A stretch of 64,000 nt of DNA from NCBI GenBank assembly GCA_027452145.1, contig DAIDHB010000198.1:1-64000 (forward strand). Direction: 5' to 3'. The translations under genes were made by a program, and so were the position numbers. Below are positions 52,485-63,999 of the stretch, piece after piece (within the stretch, counting starts at the first letter, position 1; the number at the start of each line of letters is the position of its first letter). This DNA is from Planctomycetales bacterium. Lineage in GTDB: Bacteria > Planctomycetota > Planctomycetia > Isosphaerales > Isosphaeraceae. The notes beneath the pieces are model-generated. The model did not search any database, was not told where the DNA came from, and saw only the letters and a program-made list of their open reading frames with translations.

Positions 52485-53921
52485 TCAGCGCGGCCGCGAG
52501 GCTTCCCCGTTGAGCCGCAATCGCGACCTGACGCGCGGGAACCGCGGGTTCGCCCGGCCACGCGGGCCAGCGGCGATCTGCTCCGGGACGGCCGGGTGCG
52601 GCAGCCCCAGCTCCTCGGCGGCCTCGCACTGGAAGCGATACAGCTCCTCGGGGTTCAAGACCGGCTGCTTGCTCCACTGAGCGGCCTTCTCGTACCACTC
52701 GCGCGCCCGCTCCTTCCGCCCCTCGCGCCCGTGGATCATCGCCAGGAAGAACCAGTCGTGGCTCGTCCCCTCGTTCCGCAGCTCCATCGAGCGGTACAGG
52801 GCGCTGCGAGACTGCTCCATGTCGCCCGCGCGGAAGTACGCCACGCCCAGCGTATTCCAGATGTCGCCGTCGTCGGGCGCGAACTCCAGCGCGCGACGGG
52901 CGAGCGTGACGGCCGCCTTGCCGTCCCTGAGCCCCTCGTCGGGGCACGTGGCCAGCAGCCAGGCGATTTGATTGTAGCCCTCGGACGCGAACCGACGTTC
53001 GGCAGCGCTCAGCGACAACGGCGCGAGCGGGTCCAGGATCGCCGCCAGCCGCAGATAAGTATCGCGCGCCTTGACGTATCGCCCCTCGACCCAGTCCCGG
53101 GCCGCCTGCTCGCGCAGGAGCATCCCGTCGCGGAGCCAGGACGGGGCGGCCGGGCGCGACGGCAGCTCCGGCGTCCTCGTCGTCCTGTTCTCGCCGATCA
53201 GCAGCTCCCGGAGGAACTTCGACCGGGTGAGCAGCTCCACGTACGGGCTCCAGCCCGGCACGCGGATCGTCAGGGCGAGGAACGCAAGCGAGCCCACGAG
53301 CGCCAGCCGACCCAGCCGCGTCCGCCTCGCCGCCTCGCGGCGATCGACCTCGGCCCCGTCGGCCCGATCCAGCGAGCGGAACGCCCAGACCGACGCCCGC
53401 ACGCCCGTGAACAGCTCGAGCAGCAACTGCACCACACCCGCCAGGCACGCCATCAGCCCGAAGTCCGACAGCCGCAGCAGCGACGTCCCCGAGACGCGGA
53501 ACGAGCCGATCGTCAGATGCCGGCGTTGCAAATCCCCCCACTCGGCCGTCGCCGAGAGGACCCCGCACAACGACAGGGCCAGGAACGTCACCGCGCCGAC
53601 CTTCACCAGCTCGTGCCAGCGCGACCGCAGCAGGATCAGCCCCACCGCCGCCGGCCACGCCGCGATCAGCAGTCCGAGCGGCGGATGTTCGGCCGCGTAC
53701 TGCCAGAACGCCCCGGCCCCGGCATCGGCGCCGGCCGCTCGCATCGCCGCACGCCAGTCCGCTACGTAATCGGCGATCGCGCCGAACAGACGGATCGCCC
53801 CGAGGACGGCCATCCACAAGCCCAGCGAGACGATCGGCCCGCCGGCCCCGGACCCCTCGGGCCCGGCCTCCCGGTCTCGCGCGGACTCGGTCCGCGGGTC
53901 GGCCGCCGTCACGCTTCTCAT
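52485..53921 (-). CDS. Membrane protein with C-terminal TPR domain
   Basis: A 478-residue protein. The N-terminal half has about five membrane helices (LWMAVLGAIRLFGAIADYV; LLIAAWPAAVGLILL; VGAVTFLALSLCGVL; LMACLAGVVQLLLELF; ALVGSLAFLALTI). The C-terminal half is soluble with at least three TPRs (GYNQIAWLLATCPDE; DIWNTLGVAYFRAGDMEQSR; HDWFFLAMIHGREGRKERAR). The ATG at 53921 is chosen because upstream codons are Pro/Arg-rich and unlike a protein start. The stop is 107 bp from the convergent DUF1552 gene. It probably acts as a membrane-anchored scaffold; the partner is unknown. Confidence 0.75.
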   Translation of the reverse strand: MRSVTAADPRTESARDREAGPEGSGAGGPIVSLGLWMAVLGAIRLFGAIADYVADWRAAMRAAGADAGAGAFWQYAAEHPPLGLLIAAWPAAVGLILLRSRWHELVKVGAVTFLALSLCGVLSATAEWGDLQRRHLTIGSFRVSGTSLLRLSDFGLMACLAGVVQLLLELFTGVRASVWAFRSLDRADGAEVDRREAARRTRLGRLALVGSLAFLALTIRVPGWSPYVELLTRSKFLRELLIGENRTTRTPELPSRPAAPSWLRDGMLLREQAARDWVEGRYVKARDTYLRLAAILDPLAPLSLSAAERRFASEGYNQIAWLLATCPDEGLRDGKAAVTLARRALEFAPDDGDIWNTLGVAYFRAGDMEQSRSALYRSMELRNEGTSHDWFFLAMIHGREGRKERAREWYEKAAQWSKQPVLNPEELYRFQCEAAEELGLPHPAVPEQIAAGPRGRANPRFPRVRSRLRLNGEASRPR

Positions 53922-54482
53922 GGGCCACACCTCGCCTCGGCGCGGGCCGTCCACTCTCACCCCGGCCCGGACCCGTGCAGGGGGGCTCTGTCCCCCGAGC
54001 GGGCGGCCCGGTGGACGGGATCGGGGCACGAAACCGCCTCCGACAATTTTCCGTTCTCACATTAGAGTCCGACCGGCCCGCGATGTCCAACAAAAACGCG
54101 ACCCGGCCACCCGAGCCCCGGCACCGATCGGCCCGCAAATTGCCACCATCGATGAGAGTCCATCCCCGATGCGCTCCCACCAGACTCGTAGGTCGGGCCC
54201 TCAGGCGATGTGAAGGATCGCAGGAAAGGAGCAGAGAGCAGAGAGCGAAGCGGCATGGCGAGATGCCGAGTCTTCACTTGCATTGATCCGCTCCCTTCTA
54301 TCCGTTCTTCGGAATCGATTCCTTCACGGGCTCGCCTTCACGAGACCGCCGCTGCGGTCCCGGTATCAGCCCGACGGATCGCTCCCGCATCTGGCTGAGA
54401 GCCTGACCTGCGTTGAGCCTACCGACCAGGGGTCCCGCACCCTGGCGAATCGAACAACCTTCCCGAAAGAGGAAATCCACCC
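53922..54482. other. Intergenic region with repeat elements ahead of catalase
   Basis: A 561-bp spacer. It holds a GGGGG...CCCCC hairpin near 53979-53997, the dispersed repeat copy at 54215-54330, and the GGCTGAGAGCCTGACCT motif at 54392-54408. An AGAGGAAAT ribosome-binding region sits just before the catalase ATG. No small gene is supported. Confidence 0.45.
54215..54330. repeat. Dispersed repeat, second copy
   Basis: Matches the element at 29391-29610: AGGAGCAGAGAGCAGAGAGC at about 54227-54246 in direct orientation, and CTTCTATCCGTTCTTCGGAA with flanks at 54295-54314 in inverted orientation to 29400-29431. Non-coding. Confidence 0.6.
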
Positions 54483-56594
<2,112 letters not shown>

Positions 56595-56782
56595 GACGCC
56601 GATCACGCCGGCATGACAGTCCGTCGGATTCTCGGATGATTCTCAGATGGGCCAGGCTCTCAGCTCGACATGGCTGAACCATAAGGCCGGAAAGCCTGCC
56701 CCCACGGGAATCTGGTATAAGGGTCGGGAGCGAGCGGCGGTCTCGGGACCGGCCGCGGCGCGGGACCCGGAGGATCTGGCGG

Positions 56783-58006
56783 ATGTCGGCATCGTCGGCG
56801 ATGGCGAGGGCGGTTCTCAACCTGGGCGTAGCGGCGACGGTCGCCCTCGCGGCGGGGTGCTCCGACAAGGCCGACCCCGAGGCGGTCTCGGATCGGGCAC
56901 GGGCCGAGCTGCGCGCGAATCGGGTCGCCGACGCCGAGCGATCGGTGGCGCAACTGGAGCGCCTGCGCCGACCGACTGATCGCGACCGCTTGCTCCGTGC
57001 CCGGCTCGCGGTGACGGCGGGACGCCCCGACGGGGCCCTCGCCGAGCTGGCGCTCGTGCCCGACGACAGCCCCGAGGCGGCGGCCGCCCGGCTGTTCGCC
57101 GGGCAGGTCGAGGTGCGGCGCGGCCGGTTTCGCCACGCCGAGCGGCTGCTCCGCGAGGCGGTCCGGCTCGGTCCGAAGCCGACCGGGCCGGACCCGAACC
57201 CGAACCTGGTCCAGGCGCACCGCGAGCTGGTCTTCATCTATGGCTTCCAGCTCCGCCGGGCCGAGCTGAGCGACGAGTTCCTCGTGCTATCGCGGCTGAC
57301 CGCGCTGCGGTTCGACGACCTGTTCAACTGGGGGCTCTTGAAGGACGACTCGTGGGAGCCGACCGAGGCGGCGAAGACGCTGGCGGACTGCATCGCGGCG
57401 GACCCCGAGGATCGCTGGTCGCGCCTGGCCCTGGCGGAGAACCAGCGGCGGATGGGCCAGCTCGACCAGGCCGAGAAGACCCTTAAGCCCCTGGCCGCTG
57501 AGGACCCCGAGGCGATCGCCGGCCGGGCGAGGATCGCCCTCGATCGCGGCGATGCCGAGGCCGCCGGAACGCTGCTCGCCGCCGGACCGGCGGACGACCC
57601 GGCCCTCGCCCGGCTCCGCGGCCGGCTGGCGCTGGCGCGTCGGGACGGACCGGCCGCCGAGCGGCAGTTCCGCCTGGCGATACGGCTCCAGCCCGGCAGC
57701 CACGAGGCCGTCACGGGCCTGATCGCGGCGCTCAAGCTCAACGGGGAGACGGCGGCCATCGCCCCCCTGCGCGAGCAGGCCGCGCGCCTCGACCGCTTCA
57801 AGGCCCTGATCCAGCGGGCCGCCCCCGGCAAGGACCGCTCCGACCCCGAGCTGCCGGTCCTGCTGGGCGACGCCTGCGCCGATCTGCACCGCTACGACGA
57901 GGCCCGCGGCTGGTATCGGCTCGCCGTCACCCGCAACCCGCTCGATACGAAGGCCCAGCGGGCGCTGTATCACCTGGAAGAATCCGCCCGGGCCGGACCG
58001 AAGTAG
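56783..58006 (+). CDS. TPR-repeat lipoprotein
   Basis: A 407-residue lipoprotein. The signal peptide ends in the lipobox LAAGC (about residues 22-26), so it should be anchored in a membrane by the acylated cysteine. The mature part is TPR-like throughout (LFAGQVEVRRGRFRHAERLL; LALAENQRRMGQLDQAEKTL; PVLLGDACADLHRYDEARGW). GGAGG precedes the ATG at 56783. Its stop TAG lies inside the left arm of the inverted-repeat element at 58003-58104. Protein-interaction scaffold in the envelope; the partner is unknown. Confidence 0.82.
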   Translation: MSASSAMARAVLNLGVAATVALAAGCSDKADPEAVSDRARAELRANRVADAERSVAQLERLRRPTDRDRLLRARLAVTAGRPDGALAELALVPDDSPEAAAARLFAGQVEVRRGRFRHAERLLREAVRLGPKPTGPDPNPNLVQAHRELVFIYGFQLRRAELSDEFLVLSRLTALRFDDLFNWGLLKDDSWEPTEAAKTLADCIAADPEDRWSRLALAENQRRMGQLDQAEKTLKPLAAEDPEAIAGRARIALDRGDAEAAGTLLAAGPADDPALARLRGRLALARRDGPAAERQFRLAIRLQPGSHEAVTGLIAALKLNGETAAIAPLREQAARLDRFKALIQRAAPGKDRSDPELPVLLGDACADLHRYDEARGWYRLAVTRNPLDTKAQRALYHLEESARAGPK

Positions 58007-58104
58007 GCCAGGCTCTCAGTCTGACACGGGCCGGAGGTTCCGGAACGGACGGATCGGCCGGGCCGGATCGGGCTGAACGGTGTCCGGCTGAGAGCCTGAC
58101 CTAC
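58003..58104. repeat. Inverted-repeat element, AGGCTCTCAG/CTGAGAGCCT family
   Basis: GTAGGCCAGGCTCTCAG at 58003-58019 pairs with CTGAGAGCCTGACCTAC at 58088-58104 with one mismatch, and secondary complementarity (GACAC with GTGTC) continues inward. The element would form a hairpin of about 100 nt between the TPR lipoprotein and membrane protein genes. Single arms of the same motif occur at 29491, 54391 and 56651. Confidence 0.75.
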
Positions 58105-58142
58105 GACAGGACCAGCCCCCGCCTCCTGGAGCAACGCCGCTC

Positions 58143-59705
58143 ATGAATCCGACGCTTGCACTCGCCCCGCAGTATTACCTCGCCGCCGCCTTGTCCCTGT
58201 GGCTGGGCTGGGGCATCCGCGGCAACTATGGTCACGAATACGGCGCAATGATCCCGGGCGCGCTGGCGGGCCTGGCCGTCGCGCTGATGTCGGGCCGGCC
58301 CGACTGGCACCGTCGCGCGGCTGAATTCGCCTGGCTGGGCGCGCTGGGCTGGTCGTTCGGCGGGAGCATCTCGTACATGAAGGTCGTCGCGTATACGCAC
58401 TCGGGCCACTCGCCGAGCGTGCTCTACGGCTTCGCCTGCCTGTTCGTCATCGGCTTCCTCTGGGCGGCGCCCGGCGGCATGGGGACCGCGCTGGCGGCCA
58501 TCGCCCCCCGGCGGTTCCTGGCCGACCTGGTGCTGCCGATGTCGCTGGTGTTCGTCCTCTGGTGGCTGCAAGGTCTCGCCATCGCGCCCGGGCTGCGCTC
58601 CGTCGGAGTGGACCTGTTCTGGTTCGACACTGACTGGCTGGCCGCCTCGCTGGCGATCGCGGCCGGGCTCGCCGTCGTGGCGCTCCGCCGCCGCCTGGAC
58701 GCCGCCACCGGGCTGGTGCTCAGCATGGCGATCGGCTGGTGGCTGGGGTTCGGCGTGCTGGTGCTGGGGCTCGACCTGCACATGACCCCGCCCCGCGGCG
58801 ACAACTGGGCCGGCTGCTCGGGGCTGGTGCTCGGGGCCCTGGTGTGGCTCGGGCGATGCGGGCTCGGCCAGGCCGCGCGGGCGGGGCTGATCTGCGGGTT
58901 CATCGGCGGGATCGGGTTCGCCGCAGCGTCGATGCTCAAGCTGATCGAGGTCACCAGCGGGTTCGACACCAACTGGCACAGCATCCTCGAGCAAACCACC
59001 GGCGCGTTCAACGGGCTGGCGCTGGCGATCGCGATGGCGACGCTGGCCCGGTTCGCCCCGCCGTCCGACGAGCTGGACGCCCCGCCGGGGACGGGCCGGT
59101 ATCGTCCCGATGCGGGCCAGTTCGCGCTGGGGTTCGTCGTGCTGGCGATCCCGTACCTCAACCTGCGGAAGAACGTCGAGCAGTGGCTTCGGTCGCACGC
59201 CGTGCCCGAGACGATGGGCGGGCTGTCGGCCGGGGCGTGGTTCGACCTGGGCGCCTTGCTCGTCGCCCTGACGTTCCTGGCCCTGATGGTGCGTCACAGA
59301 CGCCGCCCGATCGCAGTCGTGCCCGCGTCGCCGCTCGGGCGGGGCCAGTTGCTGTACGTGGTACTGCTCTGGTGGATCGTCGCGGGGAACTTCGACCGGA
59401 TCGTGGTGGCGTTCACGCCGCAGCGCCTGGTGACGGAGGGCGTCCTCCACGCAGTGGCGCTGGCCTGCACGCTGGTCGTGCTCGGCTGGTCCCCTGCGGC
59501 CCGGGAGGTTGCGTTCGACCCGGCGATCGAGGGGCGGCCCTGGCTGGCGCGGACGCTGGCCGCCGGCGTTGTGGCGGCCGCGCTGGCGATCGCGTTGGAC
59601 TGGGGCGTCGTCCGGGCCATCTACGGCGATCGGTTCGCAGGCCATTCGACCCGCGAGATCCGCTTCGGCCCGGAGGCGACGAACAGCCGGGTCAAGCATC
59701 GCTGA
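58143..59705 (+). CDS. Polytopic membrane protein of unknown function
   Basis: A 520-residue protein with about 12-14 predicted membrane helices and short loops, for example YYLAAALSLWLGWGIRG, IPGALAGLAVALMSG, FACLFVIGFLWAAPGG and LLYVVLLWWIVAGNF. Gly/Trp-rich segments (GWGIRGNYGHEYGAM) may be functional. There is no transporter signature that I recognise. It starts 40 bp after an inverted-repeat element. Its TGA is 1 bp from the stop of the convergent ABC ATPase gene. Transporter or envelope enzyme are both possible. Confidence 0.75.
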   Translation: MNPTLALAPQYYLAAALSLWLGWGIRGNYGHEYGAMIPGALAGLAVALMSGRPDWHRRAAEFAWLGALGWSFGGSISYMKVVAYTHSGHSPSVLYGFACLFVIGFLWAAPGGMGTALAAIAPRRFLADLVLPMSLVFVLWWLQGLAIAPGLRSVGVDLFWFDTDWLAASLAIAAGLAVVALRRRLDAATGLVLSMAIGWWLGFGVLVLGLDLHMTPPRGDNWAGCSGLVLGALVWLGRCGLGQAARAGLICGFIGGIGFAAASMLKLIEVTSGFDTNWHSILEQTTGAFNGLALAIAMATLARFAPPSDELDAPPGTGRYRPDAGQFALGFVVLAIPYLNLRKNVEQWLRSHAVPETMGGLSAGAWFDLGALLVALTFLALMVRHRRRPIAVVPASPLGRGQLLYVVLLWWIVAGNFDRIVVAFTPQRLVTEGVLHAVALACTLVVLGWSPAAREVAFDPAIEGRPWLARTLAAGVVAAALAIALDWGVVRAIYGDRFAGHSTREIRFGPEATNSRVKHR

Positions 59706-59706
59706 G

Positions 59707-60459
59707 TTATGCCGCCTGGACGTTCGACAGAAGCAGGCGAGTGGCCTCCTCGCGGGGGTCCTCGAAGACCTGCTCGGGCGGGCCGGACTCGATGATCCGG
59801 CCGTCGCCGAAGACGTGCACGGTCTTCGCCACGCGGCGGGCGAAGGCCATGGCGTGGGTCACGGCGACCATCGTCAGGCCGTCGGCGGCCAGGTCGGACA
59901 TGACGGCGAGGACCTCGGCCGTCATGTGCGGGTCCAGCGCGCTGGTGGGCTCGTCGAACAGCATCGCGCGGGGCCCCATCGCCAGCGCCCGGGCGATCGC
60001 CACCCGCTGCTGCTGGCCGCCGGAGAGCTGCCGGGGCATCGCGTGCAGGCGGTCGGACATCCCGACCCGGTCGAGCAGCCGGCGGGCGCGTGCCTCGGCC
60101 TCGGCCCGGTCCAGGCCGAGCACAGATAACGGCCCCTCCATCACGTTCTCGAGCGCGCTTCGGTGGGGAAACAGGTTGAACGACTGGAAGACCATTCCGA
60201 CCCTCAGGCAGACCTGGCGGTGGATCCGCGCCCAGGCGCGGCCGTATGTCTCGGCCTCGGAGCCGAGGCTCAGGCCGTCGACGACCGCGCGGCCCGAGTC
60301 GAACCGCTCCAGGCCGTTGAGGCAACGGAGGAACGTGCTCTTGCCGCTGCCCGACGGGCCGATGATCGCCGCCACCTCGCCCCGGGCGACCGAGAGGTCC
60401 ACGCCCCGGAGCACCTCCACGGCTTCGAAGCTCTTGCGTAGTCCATCGACCTCGATCAT
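59707..60459 (-). CDS. Polar amino-acid ABC transporter ATPase
   Basis: A 250-residue ABC ATPase of the GlnQ/HisP type. Walker A is IIGPSGSGKSTFLR (about residue 35), the Q-loop VFQSFNLFPH, the signature LSGGQQQR, Walker B AMLFDEPTSALD and the His switch VAVTHAM. ATG 60459 overlaps the fused permease gene by 4 bp (ATGA). It would energise uptake of a polar amino acid such as glutamine or glutamate, inferred from family. Confidence 0.93.
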   Translation of the reverse strand: MIEVDGLRKSFEAVEVLRGVDLSVARGEVAAIIGPSGSGKSTFLRCLNGLERFDSGRAVVDGLSLGSEAETYGRAWARIHRQVCLRVGMVFQSFNLFPHRSALENVMEGPLSVLGLDRAEAEARARRLLDRVGMSDRLHAMPRQLSGGQQQRVAIARALAMGPRAMLFDEPTSALDPHMTAEVLAVMSDLAADGLTMVAVTHAMAFARRVAKTVHVFGDGRIIESGPPEQVFEDPREEATRLLLSNVQAA

Positions 60460-62156
60460 GCCAGTGCCCCTCCTTTCGCAGCGGTGCCGGCCGCCGCGCC
60501 CAGACCGGCCAGCCGTCGCTCGGACCAGCGCGAGAACCACGAGAGCGGGACGCTCATCAGCATGTACAGCACCGCGGCCGCCAGGGCGAATTCCAGCGCG
60601 CCGCCGGTGCTCATCGCCAGGACGTTGTACTCCTTGGTCAGCTCGACCAGCGTGACGACCGAGCAGACGGACGTATCCTTGAATAATGCGATGAAGTCAT
60701 TTGTGACCGGGGGGATCACGATCCGGACCGCCTGGGGCACGATCACCCGCCGCAGCGCCGTCCGCCGCGACATGCCCAGCGCCAGCGCGGCCTCCATCTG
60801 ACCGGCGGGGATCGCCTGGAGCCCGGCGCGGTAGATTTCGGCCTCGTAGGCCGAGTAGTTGATCGCCAGGCCCGCGATCCCCGCGACCCACGGCGAGAGC
60901 TTCAGCAGGTAGAACAGCACGTAGAGCTGAAGCATCAGCGGCGTGCCGCGGAGCAGCTCGACATAGCCGGTCAGGAGGACGTTCAGCGGCCGAGGCCCGT
61001 ACATCCGGCCGATCGCCACGAACAGGCCGAGCGCCATCGCCAGCGGCATCGAGGCGACCGCCAGCGTGATCGTGACCCGCGCGGCGTCGAGCAGCCGGGG
61101 CAAGAACCGCCGGAGCGAGGTCCAGCCTCCGTCCGCGGCCCGGCCCGCCACCGGCTCGAGCGGCCCGGGGATCGTGGCCAGCTCGGCCTGGGCGTCGGTC
61201 CAGATGCCGTAGCGCTCGTAGATCCGCCGCAGCTCGCCCGAGTCGGCCAGCCGGGCGATGCCGCGATCGAGCGCGTCGCGGAGCGACGCGTCCCGGCGGC
61301 GGACGAAGATGACATAGTAGCCCCGCGACTCGGGCGGGCCGACGAGCTCGACGCCGGGATAGTGCCCGGCGTAGAACCGCGCCGCGGGCAGGTCCTGGAG
61401 GGTCGCGTCGATCTGGCCGTTCTGCACGGCGAGCATGGCGTCGGTCGCCCCGTCGAACCGGACGGGGCGGACCTGGGCCCCTCCCTGCTCGGCGGCGAAG
61501 GTATCAGCCGCCGAGCCGGTCAAGACGCCGACGGTCCACTCGCCCCGGCCGGTAGGCGGCGCCGATTTCAGGTCGGCCCACCGCCGCAGGGGGCTGCCCC
61601 GGCGGACGATCAGTTGCAACTGGTAGACGTAATAGGGCCGGGTCGCCAGGTGGTCTCGGGCGCGCTGGTTGGTCCACTCGTAGCCATTGACCACCGCGTC
61701 CACGCGGCCCGATTGCAGCAGCGGCAGGAGCTTGTCCCACTGGCCCTGCGAGTACACCGGCTCGACGCCGATCTCGCCCGCCAGCCGTTTCATCAGGTCG
61801 ACCTCGAAACCGGCCACGCCGCCGGGGGCCTCGGGCTCGGGATAGGCATAAGGGCCGCCGCCCTCCATGTCGCCGCCGTAGACGAGCCGCCCGTCGCGGC
61901 GGACGCGTTCGAGGCTGTCATCGGCACTGGCAACAGCATCGGCGCGTGGGACGACCAGGGTCGCGGCGATTGCGACGAGGATCAGGATCAGGAGGATGAG
62001 CGTCCGGGCGGACGTGAGGAGAGAGGTTGAGAGGCGCCAAAAGGCACCCGCCGCGGACGATGAAGGGCTGGGAGCCAGGGAAGGCTCCAGCTCGGCCGGA
62101 GGACAGGATCGGGATTGGTCGGCATCGGATTCCGATGCGTCGGGCTCTTCTTCCAT
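60456..62156 (-). CDS. Fused substrate-binding protein and permease of a polar amino-acid ABC transporter
   Basis: A 566-residue fusion. An N-terminal acidic/Pro/Ser-rich tail is followed by one membrane helix (LILLILILVAIAATLVV). A periplasmic SBP_bac_3 domain covers about residues 75-305 (GRLVYGGDMEGGGPYAYPE; GFEVDLMKRLAGEIGV; VVNGYEWTNQRARDH). A HisM/GlnP-type permease domain with about five helices follows from about residue 345, with the EAA-like motif EAALALGMSRRTALRRVIVPQA (in part). AGGGGG precedes the ATG at 62156. Such SBP-TMD fusions (GlnP-like) tether the binding protein to the pore. Coupled to the ATPase gene by ATGA overlap. Amino-acid specificity is unproven. Confidence 0.9.
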   Translation of the reverse strand: MEEEPDASESDADQSRSCPPAELEPSLAPSPSSSAAGAFWRLSTSLLTSARTLILLILILVAIAATLVVPRADAVASADDSLERVRRDGRLVYGGDMEGGGPYAYPEPEAPGGVAGFEVDLMKRLAGEIGVEPVYSQGQWDKLLPLLQSGRVDAVVNGYEWTNQRARDHLATRPYYVYQLQLIVRRGSPLRRWADLKSAPPTGRGEWTVGVLTGSAADTFAAEQGGAQVRPVRFDGATDAMLAVQNGQIDATLQDLPAARFYAGHYPGVELVGPPESRGYYVIFVRRRDASLRDALDRGIARLADSGELRRIYERYGIWTDAQAELATIPGPLEPVAGRAADGGWTSLRRFLPRLLDAARVTITLAVASMPLAMALGLFVAIGRMYGPRPLNVLLTGYVELLRGTPLMLQLYVLFYLLKLSPWVAGIAGLAINYSAYEAEIYRAGLQAIPAGQMEAALALGMSRRTALRRVIVPQAVRIVIPPVTNDFIALFKDTSVCSVVTLVELTKEYNVLAMSTGGALEFALAAAVLYMLMSVPLSWFSRWSERRLAGLGAAAGTAAKGGALA

Positions 62157-62391
62157 CAAACGACCCCCTTTCGGGTACGGGGCGCCAGATGCGCTCGGGC
62201 TCCTTTCACTTCCACGCGGGTCCTTCCCATGCCGCGCCGCGCTGCGCGACGGTCCATCGAAATCATTATGACCCCGGCCGGAGGGGTCCTCAAGTCCCGC
62301 CCGGCGAACCGGCGACGTCAGGCGCCGGGTCACCTGGCAGGGCGCTCGAGGTCAGGCGCCAGGCCGGGCCGGGCTGAACGCACCCGGCGAC

Positions 62392-63678
62392 TCACGTCGC
62401 CGGTTCGCCGGGCCCTGACTCTGAGCCGGTCACTCGCGAGCTGGGCATCGGCAACGGCGGCGACGCGGGCCGGTCGAGCGCCTGGCGCTGGCGAATCTGC
62501 CGGACGCGGCGGACGCGGCGGCGGACCTGCCGCGTCGCCGGGGCGTGGCGGAGGCGCGTCATCCGGCCGACGAGGAAGCTGTGCCCGCGCCAGCGGACCC
62601 GACGGTTCACGATGGCGTCGAACCAGACCCCCAGCAGCAGGATGTCCTTGGCCGGGCTGAACAGCAGGTGGCGGAGCCTGGGGAACGAGCCGCGAAGCCA
62701 CCGGGTCTGGAAGGCATCGCGGAGCATGCCCAGGCCGACCAGCAGCGCCAGCCCACCCCAGGCGATCCCGACCTCGCCCGAGAACGCCCAGATCAGGCCG
62801 ACGGCGGTGAGATTGGCGACGGGCTCGGCCAGAAAGGCCGGCAGCGCCATCCGCCGGCGGATCTTGTACCACCGCGAGTGGCGGTTGAGGAACCACTGGA
62901 AGCCCCGGCGAGCGTTGACGTTGTCGATCACATGATGGCTCAGCCGGATCGAGTATCCCGCCTGGCGCACCCGCACCCCGATCGCCTGGTCCTCGGCCAG
63001 GAGGTTGCGCACCGCCGCCAGGCCGCCGATCGCCTCGAGCGCGGCGACCGGCATCAGCATCGACTTGCCCACCACGCAGGTGATCCGCATCACGGCCGCG
63101 CCCGCCACGGCCGCCGCGATGAACCCGTTGAGCTGGAGGTTCTCCATCACCGCTCCGGCGTCCTCCTCGCCCACCCCGGCGAACAGGTTGCTCACCAGGC
63201 CCACGCCCGGCTCCGCCAGGTAGCACGCCGTCTCGCGCAGGTAACTCGGCCGCACCCGCACGTTCGAGTCGCTGATCAGGATCGTCTCGTGCTTGCGATG
63301 GTGCTCCATCGCCGCCAGGTTCTCGACCTTGGGATTCAGCCCGAACGCGGGCGTTCCCACGACCAGCAGGCTGTCCCGCTCGGGGAACTCGGCCTGGAGT
63401 TTCCGCACGACCTCGATGGCCGGATCGTTCGCATCGGCGACGCCGAAGATCAACTGATAAATCGGATAGTCGAGCTGAAAGAAGCTCCGCAGGTTCTCCT
63501 CGAGCCCCTCGTCCAGCCCCTTGAGCGGCTTGTAGATCGTCACCGGCGGGGTGTGGTCGGCCACCCCCTTGCGCCGGCGCGTCACCCACAGCAGGCAGCC
63601 CATCGACCAGACGGTCGACACGACCGCGACGACCGCCACGAGGCCCAGCACCAGACTCCCACCATCCACGGGTATCAT
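62392..63678 (-). CDS. GT21-type glycosyltransferase (ceramide glucosyltransferase/HpnI-like)
   Basis: A 428-residue membrane-bound family-2/21 glycosyltransferase. One N-terminal helix (LVLGLVAVVAVVSTVWSM) precedes the catalytic domain with TIYKPLKGLDEGLEENL, the DxD-like SDSNVRV, ED within LLAEDQAIG, and the (Q/R)xxRW-type motif NRHSRW. Two or three C-terminal helices follow, then an Arg-rich tail. The family includes ceramide glucosyltransferases and the hopanoid enzyme HpnI (UDP-sugar dependent). No other hopanoid gene is in the window, so the lipid acceptor is inferred only by family. Confidence 0.88.
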   Translation of the reverse strand: MIPVDGGSLVLGLVAVVAVVSTVWSMGCLLWVTRRRKGVADHTPPVTIYKPLKGLDEGLEENLRSFFQLDYPIYQLIFGVADANDPAIEVVRKLQAEFPERDSLLVVGTPAFGLNPKVENLAAMEHHRKHETILISDSNVRVRPSYLRETACYLAEPGVGLVSNLFAGVGEEDAGAVMENLQLNGFIAAAVAGAAVMRITCVVGKSMLMPVAALEAIGGLAAVRNLLAEDQAIGVRVRQAGYSIRLSHHVIDNVNARRGFQWFLNRHSRWYKIRRRMALPAFLAEPVANLTAVGLIWAFSGEVGIAWGGLALLVGLGMLRDAFQTRWLRGSFPRLRHLLFSPAKDILLLGVWFDAIVNRRVRWRGHSFLVGRMTRLRHAPATRQVRRRVRRVRQIRQRQALDRPASPPLPMPSSRVTGSESGPGEPAT

Positions 63679-63813
63679 GCGGATTCTCCCGGCCCCGACC
63701 GAAGGCCGTGCCCTCGTCGACTAGGAGAGACGAAATCCCAGGCGACACAACGGCGAACCAACCGACAGGATGGCCCCCCCTCGCTCCCTGCGAAGGCGGC
63801 CCACTGACATCAT

Positions 63814-63999
63814 TCAACGATGCTCGGACCGCCACCGAAGCTCCATGGGCCCCTGGCAGCATGGGCAGATCTTGGGATAGCGCTCGGTGATGGCGCAGAC
63901 GCTGCAAAAGTATTCGGGGGTCTGCCAGCTTCCTTCGTTCTCGACGCGGAAGCTCGAGACCTGGAGATAGGGGACGCCGGAGAACCGGCGGCCGCGGAG
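63814..63999 (-). CDS. 3' end of a zinc-ribbon protein gene (truncated by window end)
   Basis: The last 61 codons of a minus-strand gene running off the window edge. The visible sequence includes LRGRRFSGVPYLQVSSFRVE, then CSVC and CPCC separated by about 12 residues, a CxxC...CxxC zinc ribbon, and ends MELRWRSEHR before TGA at 63814-63816. The start and N-terminal domain lie outside. Identity unknown. Confidence 0.6.
   Translation of the reverse strand, partial: LRGRRFSGVPYLQVSSFRVENEGSWQTPEYFCSVCAITERYPKICPCCQGPMELRWRSEHR

Noticed and set aside
48371-54180. Two long minus-strand frames opposite the cytochrome c/DUF1552 pair
   Set aside because: They cover conserved plus-strand genes with heme and Tat motifs and show no recognisable domain themselves.
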